Part shown: positions 43,798 to 52,669 of the stretch, piece after piece
Numbering within the stretch: the first letter of the stretch is position 1
Layout: each line of letters opens with the position of its first letter
Origin: JALHMI01 sp964598535
Lineage (GTDB): Bacteria; Planctomycetota; Planctomycetia; Pirellulales; PALSA-1355
Length of the DNA stretch: 64,000 nt
Assembly: GCA_964598535.1 (NCBI GenBank)
Contig: CAZRCI010000009.1
Span: 62,001-126,000 of the forward strand
Direction of reading: 5' to 3'
Made by a program: the position numbers and the translations under genes
The notes under the pieces: model-generated
Databases searched by the model: none
Seen by the model: only the letters and a program-made list of their open reading frames with translations
Told to the model about the DNA's origin: nothing

Positions 43798-45135
43798 ATG
43801 CGGACGCGTCTGCTGTACTATTGGGACTCGCTGCAAACCTCGTATTGGTTTGTCCCTACGCTTTTGAATCTTCTGGCTGCGATCATTGCGGTGGCGATGA
43901 TCAGTTTTGATCACCAGATTCAGGATGCCGCTCGCAGCACGGAAGTCTGGTGGATCTATGGCGGTGGGCCCGAGGGCGCTCGGGCGGTGATGTCGACGAT
44001 CGCCGGGTCGATGATCACCGTGGCCGGCGTCGTGTTTTCAATCACGATCGTCGCGCTTTCCCTGGCATCCGGGCAGTTTGGTCCCAGATTGCTCCGCAAT
44101 TTCATCCGCGACCGCAGCAATCAATTTGTGTTGGGAACATTTACGGGCACGTTCATCTACTGCCTGCTGGTGCTGCGTACGATCTTGGGAGACGATGAGA
44201 GCAGGTTCGTGCCCGGTGCGGCGGTGGCGCTGGGAATCGTGTTGGCGCTGTTGAGTTTGTGCGTGCTCATTTATTTTATCCACCACGTTGCGGTATCGAT
44301 CCAGGCTCATCAGATTATGGCGGCCGTTAGCCGCGAAATGCACGAGACGATCGATCGCCTGTGGCCTGATGCGTTGACGGATGAGATGCGTGACGGCAAT
44401 GAGGCAACCGACTCAGGACTGCCCCAGGACTTTGAGCGGACCGCCGGGCAAATCCTGGCCAACGCCAGCGGGTACGTGGCGGCAATCGACGTGAATCGCC
44501 TGGTCCAGTTGGCGACCGAGCACGATTTTGTTCTAAGGCTTTTGGTACGGCCCGGACAGTTTGTGCTGGCCGGCAGTCCCGTGGCGCAAATTTCGCCCGA
44601 GTTGGCCGCCGATGAATCGTTACGGCGCCACGTCAACGAAGCGTTGCTGTTGGAAGCACAACGCACGCCGTACCAGGATATCGAGTTTACCGTCGATCAG
44701 ATGGTTGAGGTGGGCGCTCGCGCGCTGTCGCGCGGGATCAATGATCCGTTTACCGCGATCCTTTGCATCGATTGGCTGGCGGAAGCGTTGGGGGAACTGG
44801 CGAGCCGTTCGATTCCGTCGCCCTGCCGGTACGATGGGCATGGCAAGTTGCGAGTCGTTACGCGTGCAGTGACTTTCGTGAATGTCGCCGACGCGGCGTT
44901 CAACCAGATTCGCCAATTCGGCAGCACGACTCCCGCCGTGATGATTCATCTGCTCGAAGCGTTCGCGCAATTGGCCTATGTCGTGCGCCGTCCGGACGAT
45001 CAAGCCGCGATCGTACGCCATGCGCATCTGGTGCGGCGAGCTTGCGAACGCGATCTGCCGGAGGTCGATGACCGCAACGATGTTCTCGAGCGCTATAATC
45101 GAGTGTTGTACGTGCTCGACGTGCGTGAATCGTAG
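43798..45135 (+). CDS. DUF2254 membrane protein
   Basis: 445 residues. Four N-terminal membrane segments (FVPTLLNLLAAIIAVAMISF, AVMSTIAGSMITVAGVVFSI, FVLGTFTGTFIYCLLVL, ALGIVLALLSLCVLIYFI) precede a soluble C-terminal domain with YVAAIDVNRLV, RPGQFVLAGSP and ARALSRGINDPFTAI. That is the DUF2254 pattern. The family is widespread and uncharacterised. The GINDPFTA motif is its most conserved part and may be a ligand or ion-binding loop. The gene stands alone and is convergent with the aldose epimerase gene. Confidence 0.88.
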   Translation: MRTRLLYYWDSLQTSYWFVPTLLNLLAAIIAVAMISFDHQIQDAARSTEVWWIYGGGPEGARAVMSTIAGSMITVAGVVFSITIVALSLASGQFGPRLLRNFIRDRSNQFVLGTFTGTFIYCLLVLRTILGDDESRFVPGAAVALGIVLALLSLCVLIYFIHHVAVSIQAHQIMAAVSREMHETIDRLWPDALTDEMRDGNEATDSGLPQDFERTAGQILANASGYVAAIDVNRLVQLATEHDFVLRLLVRPGQFVLAGSPVAQISPELAADESLRRHVNEALLLEAQRTPYQDIEFTVDQMVEVGARALSRGINDPFTAILCIDWLAEALGELASRSIPSPCRYDGHGKLRVVTRAVTFVNVADAAFNQIRQFGSTTPAVMIHLLEAFAQLAYVVRRPDDQAAIVRHAHLVRRACERDLPEVDDRNDVLERYNRVLYVLDVRES

Positions 45136-45234
45136 GGTGCACGCTCGGCTCGATGGCCTGTTTGGCCCGCCAGCAGCCCGGGCGAGATTGCCGGCATGCG
45201 GTTGCAAGTGAGGCGGCATTATCGCAAGAGGCCG

Positions 45235-46200
45235 TTAATCGACACGGATTTCGACGCGCGTGCGAAATGATTCGCCTGGCCCCAGCACTTGCAAGTGAGG
45301 GTCGACGCCTTTTTCGAGCAACGTGAACGGATCGGGAAGGCCCGTGTAAGGTTCTATGCACACGGCCTCGCGGTGCGGCGGATTATAAACAACACAGGCC
45401 GTGAACTGATCGTCGAATTCTTGCGTTACACGTCGCCCGCTGTGTGGGTCGTGGATCGATGTTTCCAGCCGATGATTTTCAAACTTCAGCCCGCCGAAGA
45501 CGCTGTCGAAATACATGTCCCCTGCCGCGATTCCAACCGCGAGCTTGTCGGCGTCCGGAGCTGGTTGCACGATGCCGGAGGGCAGAAGCTCCGCGAGTTC
45601 CCATTTGGTCGAGACGGGCACTTTGATCGTGCAGTCGTCGGCTTTGCCACCGCCGAGAGGAATGCGAAAGTAGGCGTGCGTTCCAAAAGTAAACGGAAGC
45701 GGCTTATCGTCGGGGTTCTCGATCAGGATTGCCGAGCTTAGCGTATTGCCAGCAATCCGGTATTCGACCGTAATTCGAAAATCCGCGGGCCATAGGTCCA
45801 GGAGCGATTCATCATCGACCGAGCCTTGAAATCCTCCGACGACTCGATCTTTTTCCTGCGACGTTACGCGCCAAGCACGATTGAATACGAAGCCGTGGAT
45901 GGCATTGCCGAGCCCGTCGAGAGGCTCAAGCGCGTAGGCGCGACCGTCGTAGTTGAACTTCGCACCGCGAATTCTTCCAGCGAATGGAAACATTAGCGGT
46001 ATGCCGCTGCCCGTCGGTTTAGCCGTGCCGCCGGTAAAGTCCGGCGCGGACCAGAGCACCTCGATCGGACCTGTCGGCGTATTCGCGACGAAGCCAAAGC
46101 AGTTGAACCCCAGCCCCGGCAAAATCTTGGCCTTGGAGCCATGAGCCGAATCGGCAATCGTGACGCAGTCAAGCGATTTCAAGACAGTTGTCCTCGGCAA
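45235..46200 (-). CDS. Aldose 1-epimerase (galactose mutarotase) family protein
   Basis: About 321 residues from a TTG (46200), with another TTG at 46182. No ATG is available before residue 70, so a non-ATG start is needed. The beta-sandwich fold is supported by PLMFPFAGRIRG (sugar-binding Arg), AIHGFVFNRAW and GTHAYFRI (the two catalytic-site His), MYFDSVFGG and VCIEPYTGLPDPF (catalytic Glu). It interconverts alpha and beta anomers of hexoses in the cytoplasm. Its neighbour upstream is an unrelated membrane protein gene, 70 bases away on the same strand. Confidence 0.88.
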   Translation of the reverse strand: MPRTTVLKSLDCVTIADSAHGSKAKILPGLGFNCFGFVANTPTGPIEVLWSAPDFTGGTAKPTGSGIPLMFPFAGRIRGAKFNYDGRAYALEPLDGLGNAIHGFVFNRAWRVTSQEKDRVVGGFQGSVDDESLLDLWPADFRITVEYRIAGNTLSSAILIENPDDKPLPFTFGTHAYFRIPLGGGKADDCTIKVPVSTKWELAELLPSGIVQPAPDADKLAVGIAAGDMYFDSVFGGLKFENHRLETSIHDPHSGRRVTQEFDDQFTACVVYNPPHREAVCIEPYTGLPDPFTLLEKGVDPHLQVLGPGESFRTRVEIRVD

Positions 46201-46210
46201 TGGTGGGACG

Positions 46211-47272
46211 TTACGGGACGTGGGGTGACTTCATTGAACCGGAAGTTCGTCGCGATGCAAGGGCGGCTTTGGGTCGAAGTCCGTTACTAGCCAGATCGCA
46301 ATGAATTGCCGCTTTGACCGGCGCTGTGCGATGATCGGCAGGCCTATTGCTGCGTAAACGAACTCCGACCATGAGGAGCACAAGCACGAAGAGGACCACC
46401 GTAGCTCGGCGTGCCATCGTCCGTTTGTGTTCGCCCAGGATCACGGCCGACAGCAGGTTCATTAGCAACATGGCCAGCGCAACCGATGCAAGAAACAGCA
46501 GGGTTGCCGCGGCGTCATGGCCCATCAGATTGCGGCGAGCGGCTTCGGGCATGACCATTGCTACCCATAGCCCGACGGGGAATTGCAACATGACCGCCGT
46601 CATAGCAAGGCGTCCGCCCAATTTGAGACAGCGGTCGGCAGGCGTTTGCCGCGTTTCTTCGTGGGGCGAGGGGAGTGGGCGTTTGCCGAGCGCCAGCCAC
46701 ACGACAACGAGCCCCGTCACGGCGGACGCGGCAAGCCAGACATGAAGCACGCGTGCAAGAACCTCGGTATCGAACAGCAGCTTGCGATACTCCGCGCGTT
46801 CGAGAGGTTCGCCAGCCAAGCCCGGCCGCGAACCGATGACAGAGACCGCGATGAACAGCGTCGGAAAATGGACAAGCAAATTGGTCGCCGAGGCCAGGGC
46901 GACCAATCCATGTACCATGCGCCAACGTTGCCACCGACGCCACAACGCGGCATATAGCGTCAGGCCGATGAGACCGAACAGCCATTCAACTCCGGCGAAC
47001 CACAGTCTAGCAGGCGGGACTGCCGCGAGCGCGCGAAAGTAGCGCTCGTCGGACAGGTAGCGGACGGCCAGCAATATACCGCCCAATATTCCGCCGACAA
47101 CCAGGCCGAAGATCGCCAGCCAAGCCAAGCGTCGTCCGAACTCCGCAAGCGCCAGGTTATCTTCCCGGCGCGAACGCCAATCGAACCAAACCGCCAGCAG
47201 CGGCCCGATCATGGCGACGTCCACCAGAAGCAAATGTACGGTGAGCAGCAGTGCCGTCACTGTCCAATCCAC
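46211..47272 (-). CDS. Polytopic membrane protein of unknown function
   Basis: About 353 residues from the GTG at 47272, preceded by AAGGAA. A further GTG upstream at 47353 gives a Cys-containing extension that is less likely. It has eight or nine membrane segments (VTALLLTVHLLLVDVAMIGPLLAV, LAIFGLVVGGILGGILLAV, WLFGLIGLTLYAALW, MVHGLVALASATNLLVHFP, VLHVWLAASAVTGLVVVWLAL, LFLASVALAMLLMNLL). Several membrane His (VHLLL, MVHGL, LVHFP, LHVWL) recall heme-ligating quinol oxidase or cytochrome b-type subunits, but no family match is certain. The C-terminal 50 residues are polar and basic. Confidence 0.65.
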   Translation of the reverse strand: MDWTVTALLLTVHLLLVDVAMIGPLLAVWFDWRSRREDNLALAEFGRRLAWLAIFGLVVGGILGGILLAVRYLSDERYFRALAAVPPARLWFAGVEWLFGLIGLTLYAALWRRWQRWRMVHGLVALASATNLLVHFPTLFIAVSVIGSRPGLAGEPLERAEYRKLLFDTEVLARVLHVWLAASAVTGLVVVWLALGKRPLPSPHEETRQTPADRCLKLGGRLAMTAVMLQFPVGLWVAMVMPEAARRNLMGHDAAATLLFLASVALAMLLMNLLSAVILGEHKRTMARRATVVLFVLVLLMVGVRLRSNRPADHRTAPVKAAIHCDLASNGLRPKAALASRRTSGSMKSPHVP

Positions 47273-47400
47273 GGTTTCCTTACCTACCTCTCCGTTCACA
47301 CGCGAGCCGTGCGGAGCTTGGAATCCGCACTTGGCGAGGTTGCAATAAGCCACGATGACTTATTTTAACAATCCTCTCGCGTGAGATTGTAAGGGAAGCA

Positions 47401-47916
47401 CTAACTGGACACGAGCTGGGCGAAGCTTTCCAGGGCAGCCCGGGCCCGCTCAACGCCTCCCAGGCGTTCGGCGAGTTGCTTGGCGGCGACCAGGTGTTCA
47501 AACGGCACGGAACTAGCGGTAACCGAAACGGTGGTTCCATTGCCGTTTTGAATCAGTTTGGCCCGCAACATGCTTACTTGGGCCGACGTGACCTTGACGC
47601 CTTCGGCCTTAAGGGCCGCGATAACGTCGCGCGGACGAGCGTCGAGTCCAAGTTGATTGAACTTGGTGCGAACGGCGTCGGCTTTGCTAACGCCACTGCG
47701 GCTGCGGCGAGGCTTCTTTGCCGCGCCACCTCGTTTGCGCTCGGAAATGAGCTTGTTAATCAGCGCTAACGATACATCGACCTTGCGGGCGTCGAGTTCT
47801 TCCTTGATCGCTTTGGCGCGGGCATTCGGATTAGCGGCCATGACTGCTCGAACAGCATCACTCTTAGATACGGCATTGCTCTTAGATACTGAGGAGCTGC
47901 TTTTTTTCTTTGCCAA
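47401..47916 (-). CDS. Basic protein with two tandem helix-turn-helix-like repeats
   Basis: 171 residues from a TTG at 47916, backed by a GGGAG site 9 bases upstream. After a Ser/Lys-rich tail come two similar units of about 45 residues: SKSDAVRAVMAANPNARAKA with EELDARKVDVSLALINKLI, and SKADAVRTKFNQLGLDARPR with ALKAEGVKVTSAQVSMLRA. Each looks like a small winged or HTH-type DNA-binding module, joined by a basic linker (KKPRRSRSG). The rest is helical. It is probably nucleoid-associated or a regulator. No named family was recognised. Confidence 0.7.
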   Translation of the reverse strand: MAKKKSSSSVSKSNAVSKSDAVRAVMAANPNARAKAIKEELDARKVDVSLALINKLISERKRGGAAKKPRRSRSGVSKADAVRTKFNQLGLDARPRDVIAALKAEGVKVTSAQVSMLRAKLIQNGNGTTVSVTASSVPFEHLVAAKQLAERLGGVERARAALESFAQLVSS

Positions 47917-48418
47917 GGTAATTTCTCCCTTGCGAGTTGGTTAGGGCACCGGCCAGTGAGTTGTCAACGGGCGACTGCGGTGATGGTTATTGCTAGGTGC
48001 TCCGGCGATGCTTCATTTTCGGGTTCGGGATTTTGGGAGCGCTAGTGCTATGTAAATATAAACATACACGATGTGAGCAAGCGTGTAGGTGCTCAACTGT
48101 GTAAACTTACAAATAGCGTAATGATCAACTTGCTACGGTCGTACCCACCCGATGGGCCATATGGTGTTTCCTGGAGTGGCGGTCAGGTGTTGTTCAGGTG
48201 TTGTTTTGTGAGGCCTGTGCCGCGCGGCTACGTTTGGAGCGAATGTCGTAGCGTTTAAGCTATTGGGCTTTGTGTGCGATACCGGCGTCCTCTGCCGAGC
48301 GGGGGGAGTTGAACCGGAGATTCGAGTGTTGACCTTCTCGATTGGCCCTGGAAATTGGGTAACTCGTCCGTGAACGCTCGTTTTTGAGGCACGTTCCTGG
48401 GAGAACTGGCGTCGGCAT
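47917..48418. other. Intergenic stretch before tRNA-Val
   Basis: No gene is convincing. An A/T-rich inverted repeat TATGT-N8-ACATA lies at 48049-48066, about 135 bases upstream of the tandem-repeat protein gene, and may be part of its control region. Confidence 0.4.
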
Positions 48419-48446
48419 TTGACGCCAGGACGCTTTGCGATAGACT
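48419..48446 (+). promoter_or_regulatory. Sigma-70-type promoter of tRNA-Val
   Basis: TTGACG (48419-48424) and TAGACT (48441-48446) are 16 bases apart, and the tRNA begins 18 bases after the -10 hexamer. Spacing and match to consensus are good for a stable-RNA gene. Confidence 0.6.
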
Positions 48447-48464
48447 CGTGTGTTGATCTCGTGA

Positions 48465-48540
<76 letters not shown>

Positions 48541-48640
48541 TTCGTAAGTCCCGTCGAGCGTACTACGCACGCTTCCGCCGCCGGTTTGGGATCGATTGAT
48601 CTCCACTTCGCCGAAATGCCTGGCGGGCCCGTGGCCGCGG

Positions 48641-50962
48641 CTATTGATGCACGATGATGACCCAGCCGGTGTCGCCCAGCCGTGGTTCATCGCGACGCCA
48701 GGGAATGATCACCGGCTCGACCACCGCAGTTCGTTCTTGGTCGGCAGCGGGTGACAATGGATCAACATGGTCCTTGATGAGACTTCCCTCCAGATCCTTA
48801 TCGATTTTCGGATCGAACGCCAACATCGACAGGCGACGTTGCCCAAGGTCCTGGAATCGTTGCACATGTTCGGGGGGTAGCCGGGGAGCTTGCCTTGCCG
48901 CAGCAATGCCTCCCACCTGCTCGGCAATCACATTGTTAAGCTGCGGATGAAACAGAATCAGCCCGCGTTGCCGGTTCTGTTTGCCTTCCAGGACATCCTC
49001 GCGCAAGTCTGCCAGGACCGCGGTGTGACGATCGCCGACCACGATGCGCAGGACTTCCATATCGACGGTAAGGGCGAGGATGCCCAGGGGCTGTATATCC
49101 GGCTCGATCTTCGCGGGATCACTCCAGATCGGGACGGAGAATGCCACCATGCGATGATGGTTTGACTCGCTGACAAAGACATTGGATAGGTAGGGCGTTC
49201 GGATTGGAGCGAAGTCTATACGCTCGTCCGCCGGCCGATCGACGCCCTGGCCGTGAAAATAATCTCGGTATCCAAACCATTTGTCGATGGTCGTTTCACT
49301 CAGTTCGACGCGCGCGAGCTGGATACCCTTGTGGTCGGTGATATACCAGCTATCGGCGGCGGCGATATCACTGGACGTTCGCTTGCACTGCTCGATCCAA
49401 GCTTGCAGCTTGAGCCGCGGCTCGGAGTTTCTGGGCTGGCCGATCGCGTCGCTCAGCAAGGCAATCAATTTGGGACTGCTGGCTTTGCTCTCGACGAAAC
49501 GCATGCGCCGGTCGATTTCGCCCGCGATCGTTCTGGCGGCAAAACGCGCTGCGCTGCGCAAGCTTTCGACGTTCACCGCTTCCAAGGTATGTAGCGCCTG
49601 GGTAGCGCGTTGTTCGGCTTGTTGGGCCAGCAGGTGGGCCTCGCGCTCGCGATCGGCCCGCAGCGCCAGAAGCCAGGACGCCAGAGTCGCCATTGCCAGG
49701 CACAGCAGCACCGCCGCCCCGAGCGAGACACTCCAGCTTCGATTTCGGCGAGCCGTCCGCAGCAAGCGTTCGGTGAGCGGCTCGCGGTAGACGCTCACGG
49801 GCTCATCCGCGATCCAAGCTTCGAGGTCTGCGGCAAATTCGCTGGCCCGTACATACCGATCCTCCTGTCGCGGCGCCATGGCCTTCAGGCAGATGGCTTC
49901 TAGCGGTTTGGGCACGCCGCGGCGGACCTGGGTAGGGCGAAGGAACCGCCCGAGTTTCTTAGGCTCGCGATAATCGCGAAGGAAGTTAAAGCCACTAAAC
50001 GGCAGGCGTCCCGTGAGTACCCGATAGAGCGTGACGCCCAGGGCATAGATATCGCTGGCCGGACCGATGGATCCCCAGGTTTCATCACACTGTTCAGGGC
50101 TCATGTATGGCAGCGTGCCGATTCCACTCGCCGAGGGACCGACATTGGTATCGAGCAGCCCGGTTACCTGGTCGACCGAGAAGGTGAGTCGGTAAGGCAG
50201 CTTTTCATTGACGGCAATCGCCAGTCCCCAATCGACGACGAGTGTTTCTCCAAACGCGCCGATCATGACGTGTTCGTCTTTCAGGTCGAGATGTGCCACG
50301 CCACGATGGTGGGCATAGGCGACGGTGCGTGCGGCGGAAATCAGGTGCCGCAGCATTTCGGAGAGTTGGAGCCGCTGCTGGTGATTATTTGCCTTGGCTT
50401 GGCATGCGCTGTGAAACAGATCAATGCGCCGCGCGAGCGAATCGCCCTCGATGAAACGCATCGCATAGAAGGGGCAGCCGCTACTATCGACGCCCATGTT
50501 ATAGACGGGGATCACTCCGGGATGGTCGAGCCGGCCCGTAACTTCCGCCTCGCGCTCGAACCGAGCGCGCGTATCGGCGTCTCCGACGACGTCGGGCTTG
50601 ATGAACTTGATGGCGACGCGACGCGTGACGTGCCCGCCATTAAGTTCGTGTTGCTCTTGCGCTCGATAGACGACGCCCAGGCCGCCGGCCGCCAGGTAGT
50701 CGAGCTGTTCGTACCGGGCGGCCGCGTTAATAGGGGCCGACGGCGCGGACAGAGGCGGAGCGTCGCCAGCAATTTTTACGGGGTGCGTGGACTGAATCCG
50801 GCCGTCTAACGCTTGCAGCAAGGCCGCCTGGGCGGCAAGCTCCTCGACGAGCTCGGGACAATCGGCTTCGGCGCATACTACCGCCGGGGAAGCATCGCGG
50901 CCTGCGGCTCGCAATTCCTCCAAACGCATGAGCAACGTAATGATCCGCGGGTTAGTACTCAC
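48641..50962 (-). CDS. Membrane Ser/Thr kinase with outer Cache-like sensor and altered catalytic loop
   Basis: 773 residues from a GTG (50962). An ATG at 50929 is an alternative. A kinase domain covers about 85-380: AAGGLGVVYRA, VAIKFI, catalytic loop HLDLKDEHVM, VVDWGLA (DWG for DFG), GTLPYMSPEQC. The loop lacks the usual Arg and Pro, and His stands where the Mg2+-binding Asn normally sits, so activity may be low or altered. One membrane segment lies near 408-430 (LGAAVLLCLAMATLASWLLAL), then a coiled stretch and a C-terminal domain (about 460-770) like a double Cache sensor (SWYITDHKGIQLARVE, FGYRDYFHG, VPIWSD). The upstream gene on the same strand encodes a sigma factor, 27 bases away. 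Confidence 0.9.
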   Translation of the reverse strand: MSTNPRIITLLMRLEELRAAGRDASPAVVCAEADCPELVEELAAQAALLQALDGRIQSTHPVKIAGDAPPLSAPSAPINAAARYEQLDYLAAGGLGVVYRAQEQHELNGGHVTRRVAIKFIKPDVVGDADTRARFEREAEVTGRLDHPGVIPVYNMGVDSSGCPFYAMRFIEGDSLARRIDLFHSACQAKANNHQQRLQLSEMLRHLISAARTVAYAHHRGVAHLDLKDEHVMIGAFGETLVVDWGLAIAVNEKLPYRLTFSVDQVTGLLDTNVGPSASGIGTLPYMSPEQCDETWGSIGPASDIYALGVTLYRVLTGRLPFSGFNFLRDYREPKKLGRFLRPTQVRRGVPKPLEAICLKAMAPRQEDRYVRASEFAADLEAWIADEPVSVYREPLTERLLRTARRNRSWSVSLGAAVLLCLAMATLASWLLALRADREREAHLLAQQAEQRATQALHTLEAVNVESLRSAARFAARTIAGEIDRRMRFVESKASSPKLIALLSDAIGQPRNSEPRLKLQAWIEQCKRTSSDIAAADSWYITDHKGIQLARVELSETTIDKWFGYRDYFHGQGVDRPADERIDFAPIRTPYLSNVFVSESNHHRMVAFSVPIWSDPAKIEPDIQPLGILALTVDMEVLRIVVGDRHTAVLADLREDVLEGKQNRQRGLILFHPQLNNVIAEQVGGIAAARQAPRLPPEHVQRFQDLGQRRLSMLAFDPKIDKDLEGSLIKDHVDPLSPAADQERTAVVEPVIIPWRRDEPRLGDTGWVIIVHQ

Positions 50963-50989
50963 ACGATGACATGCCGAGCGGCACGCTTG

Positions 50990-51610
50990 TTATTCGATGG
51001 GGACACCACCGAGGGCCTTTTGTAGCATCAAACGACTTTCAATCCACGCGCGTTGCACCGTCTTGGTGGATACTCCCAGGACCCTTGCCGCATCGGCGTG
51101 CGACAGCCCATCATACCAGAGCATCTCGAAGACCTCTCGTTCGCGGTCGGGTAGTTCATCCACTTTCTCATGAAACTCGCTCCACTCGACTATCCGCCGC
51201 GGATCTTGGGTGACGCTGCCGGCCTCATGCCTGGGCGTGAGGCCGCTCTGGGACGCGTCAACGGGCTGTGTCTGGTGCTTGACGCCTTGCCCCTGCGGGC
51301 CGAAATAGTGGCGTGCCAAATCGTGAAGTTGACGCCGGATCTGGACGGCGGCCAGCCGGAAATACTGGCGACTATCGGTAAGCTCAACGCTCTCGAGTGC
51401 GCGGCACAGACGCATTACCGCCGCTTGGAACACATCGTCCGTCTCTTCCCAGCGTTTGACGCGTGGAAAGTCACGCAGCATTTTGCGAGTCAGGCGTTGC
51501 AGTTGATCGCAGGTGTTCGCGATCAACTCTTCTCGCGCGGTAACATCGCCCTGGCGAAGACGTTCGAGGCACTCCTCGATGCGTGCGGTGGATTGGGGCA
51601 GTTCGGGCAT
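50990..51610 (-). CDS. ECF-like RNA polymerase sigma factor
   Basis: 206 residues from the ATG at 51610. Region 2 is represented by LQRLTRKMLRDFPRVKRWEE then TDDVFQAAVMRLCRALE. Region 4 is LPDREREVFEMLWYDGLSHADAARVLGVSTKTVQRAW with a clear helix-turn-helix. A linker of about 45 residues joins them. It steers RNA polymerase to a special set of promoters. The Ser/Thr kinase gene starts 27 bases after its stop, an arrangement common in planctomycetes. There the kinase probably replaces an anti-sigma factor and controls the sigma factor by phosphorylation. Confidence 0.9.
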   Translation of the reverse strand: MPELPQSTARIEECLERLRQGDVTAREELIANTCDQLQRLTRKMLRDFPRVKRWEETDDVFQAAVMRLCRALESVELTDSRQYFRLAAVQIRRQLHDLARHYFGPQGQGVKHQTQPVDASQSGLTPRHEAGSVTQDPRRIVEWSEFHEKVDELPDREREVFEMLWYDGLSHADAARVLGVSTKTVQRAWIESRLMLQKALGGVPIE

Positions 51611-51887
51611 GGGCCGCTCCTCGGCTGCAAGGCGAGATTCTGAAATATACCCTGATGGAATCACGTTACTATAGCGATTGTTTAGCGCCGGCCGCTACAA
51701 GGCCGCGTCTAACCATGTCGAGGATTCGCGAGCAGACGGAAGTCGTCGCGGAACCTTTAAACAGCTTGCTAAGCGGGCCTCGAGGCCACGACTGGACAAC
51801 CGCCACGAAAAAAAGCCACCTGCCCGCGGTTAGTATTCCGCTGGCGAGGCGGCTTGGTAAGGCGGCTGGTCCTGGAATTGGCAGGAG

Positions 51888-52328
51888 CTACGGCAGCATC
51901 GCATTGCCGTCAGGGTAGTTCAGGCCATTCGTTGGGATATAGATGGTGCCGTTCCTCACCTGTCTTGTTCCTGCCTTGATGTATCGAACGTGCGTGACCC
52001 GAACGTGACGGTCCAGTTCGGAATTGGTGTGGATCGGCACGCCATCCAGTCGAGTGACGACGTCGCCCACGGTCAGCCCTAACTGATGCAGCGGGGAATC
52101 GGGACCGGGCATCGAGACGACTCGCGCGGCTCGAAAGTCGCCGTACTGCGGTAACCAGAGCTTCTGGATTTCGAAACTGGCTTTCAGCCGAAAGGCATAG
52201 TACGCCGACGACATGCCGGTTTGAGGATTGATCGGTTCCTTGAATTGTCCGAGGTGTTGCGCCGATGCCCGTTCAGCGGCACTGATGCTCGTTACCAGGA
52301 CGGCCAATATAAGCAACTTTTTCAACAT
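51888..52328 (-). CDS. Small exported PDZ-like protein
   Basis: 146 residues. The ATG at 52328 has AAGGAG 7 bases upstream. A signal peptide (LLILAVLVTSISAAERASA) is followed by a PDZ-like domain: SMPGPDSPLHQLGLTVGDVVTRLDGVPIHTNSELDRHV, the peptide-binding loop and following helix. No protease domain is attached. Stand-alone periplasmic PDZ proteins may bind C-termini or act as adaptors. It is not in an evident operon. Confidence 0.75.
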   Translation of the reverse strand: MLKKLLILAVLVTSISAAERASAQHLGQFKEPINPQTGMSSAYYAFRLKASFEIQKLWLPQYGDFRAARVVSMPGPDSPLHQLGLTVGDVVTRLDGVPIHTNSELDRHVRVTHVRYIKAGTRQVRNGTIYIPTNGLNYPDGNAMLP

Positions 52329-52669
52329 GATTTGACTCCTTCGTTCGAGAGGGCCTGTTGGGGGGCTCGCCAGGAAACTTGATTTGGCATTGATCCTTAA
52401 TGCGTATTCAAGCGGCTCGACTGGACAAAAATTCGCGGGCGGGATTGCGGACGAGGGGAGCGCTGTACGAGAAAGGCGGCCGAGCCGAGTAGGATGCCCA
52501 TCGTGCGGATGCCAGGACCCGTCTCGGCGTCCAGGCTTTTGCCTAGCGGCGAATTACCTTGCCGAATCCTGCGATATGGGCGAGGCTTACGATGCGGCGA
52601 TCTCTTCACTCGTTGCCAAGCATCGAATGCGGAGCGAAGCTTCACCCGGCTTGCAAAAATAGCGTGACT
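52329..52669. other. Intergenic stretch
   Basis: 341 bases between the PDZ and beta-propeller genes. No reliable gene. A minus-strand frame with GIRTMGILLGSAAFLVQR near 52490 vaguely recalls a PEP-CTERM helix but lacks the Pro-Glu-Pro. Confidence 0.4.

Noticed and set aside
52397..52645. Minus-strand frame with GIRTMGILLGSAAFLVQR, like a PEP-CTERM helix
   Set aside because: No Pro-Glu-Pro, no signal peptide and a Pro/Arg-rich tail. Probably chance.
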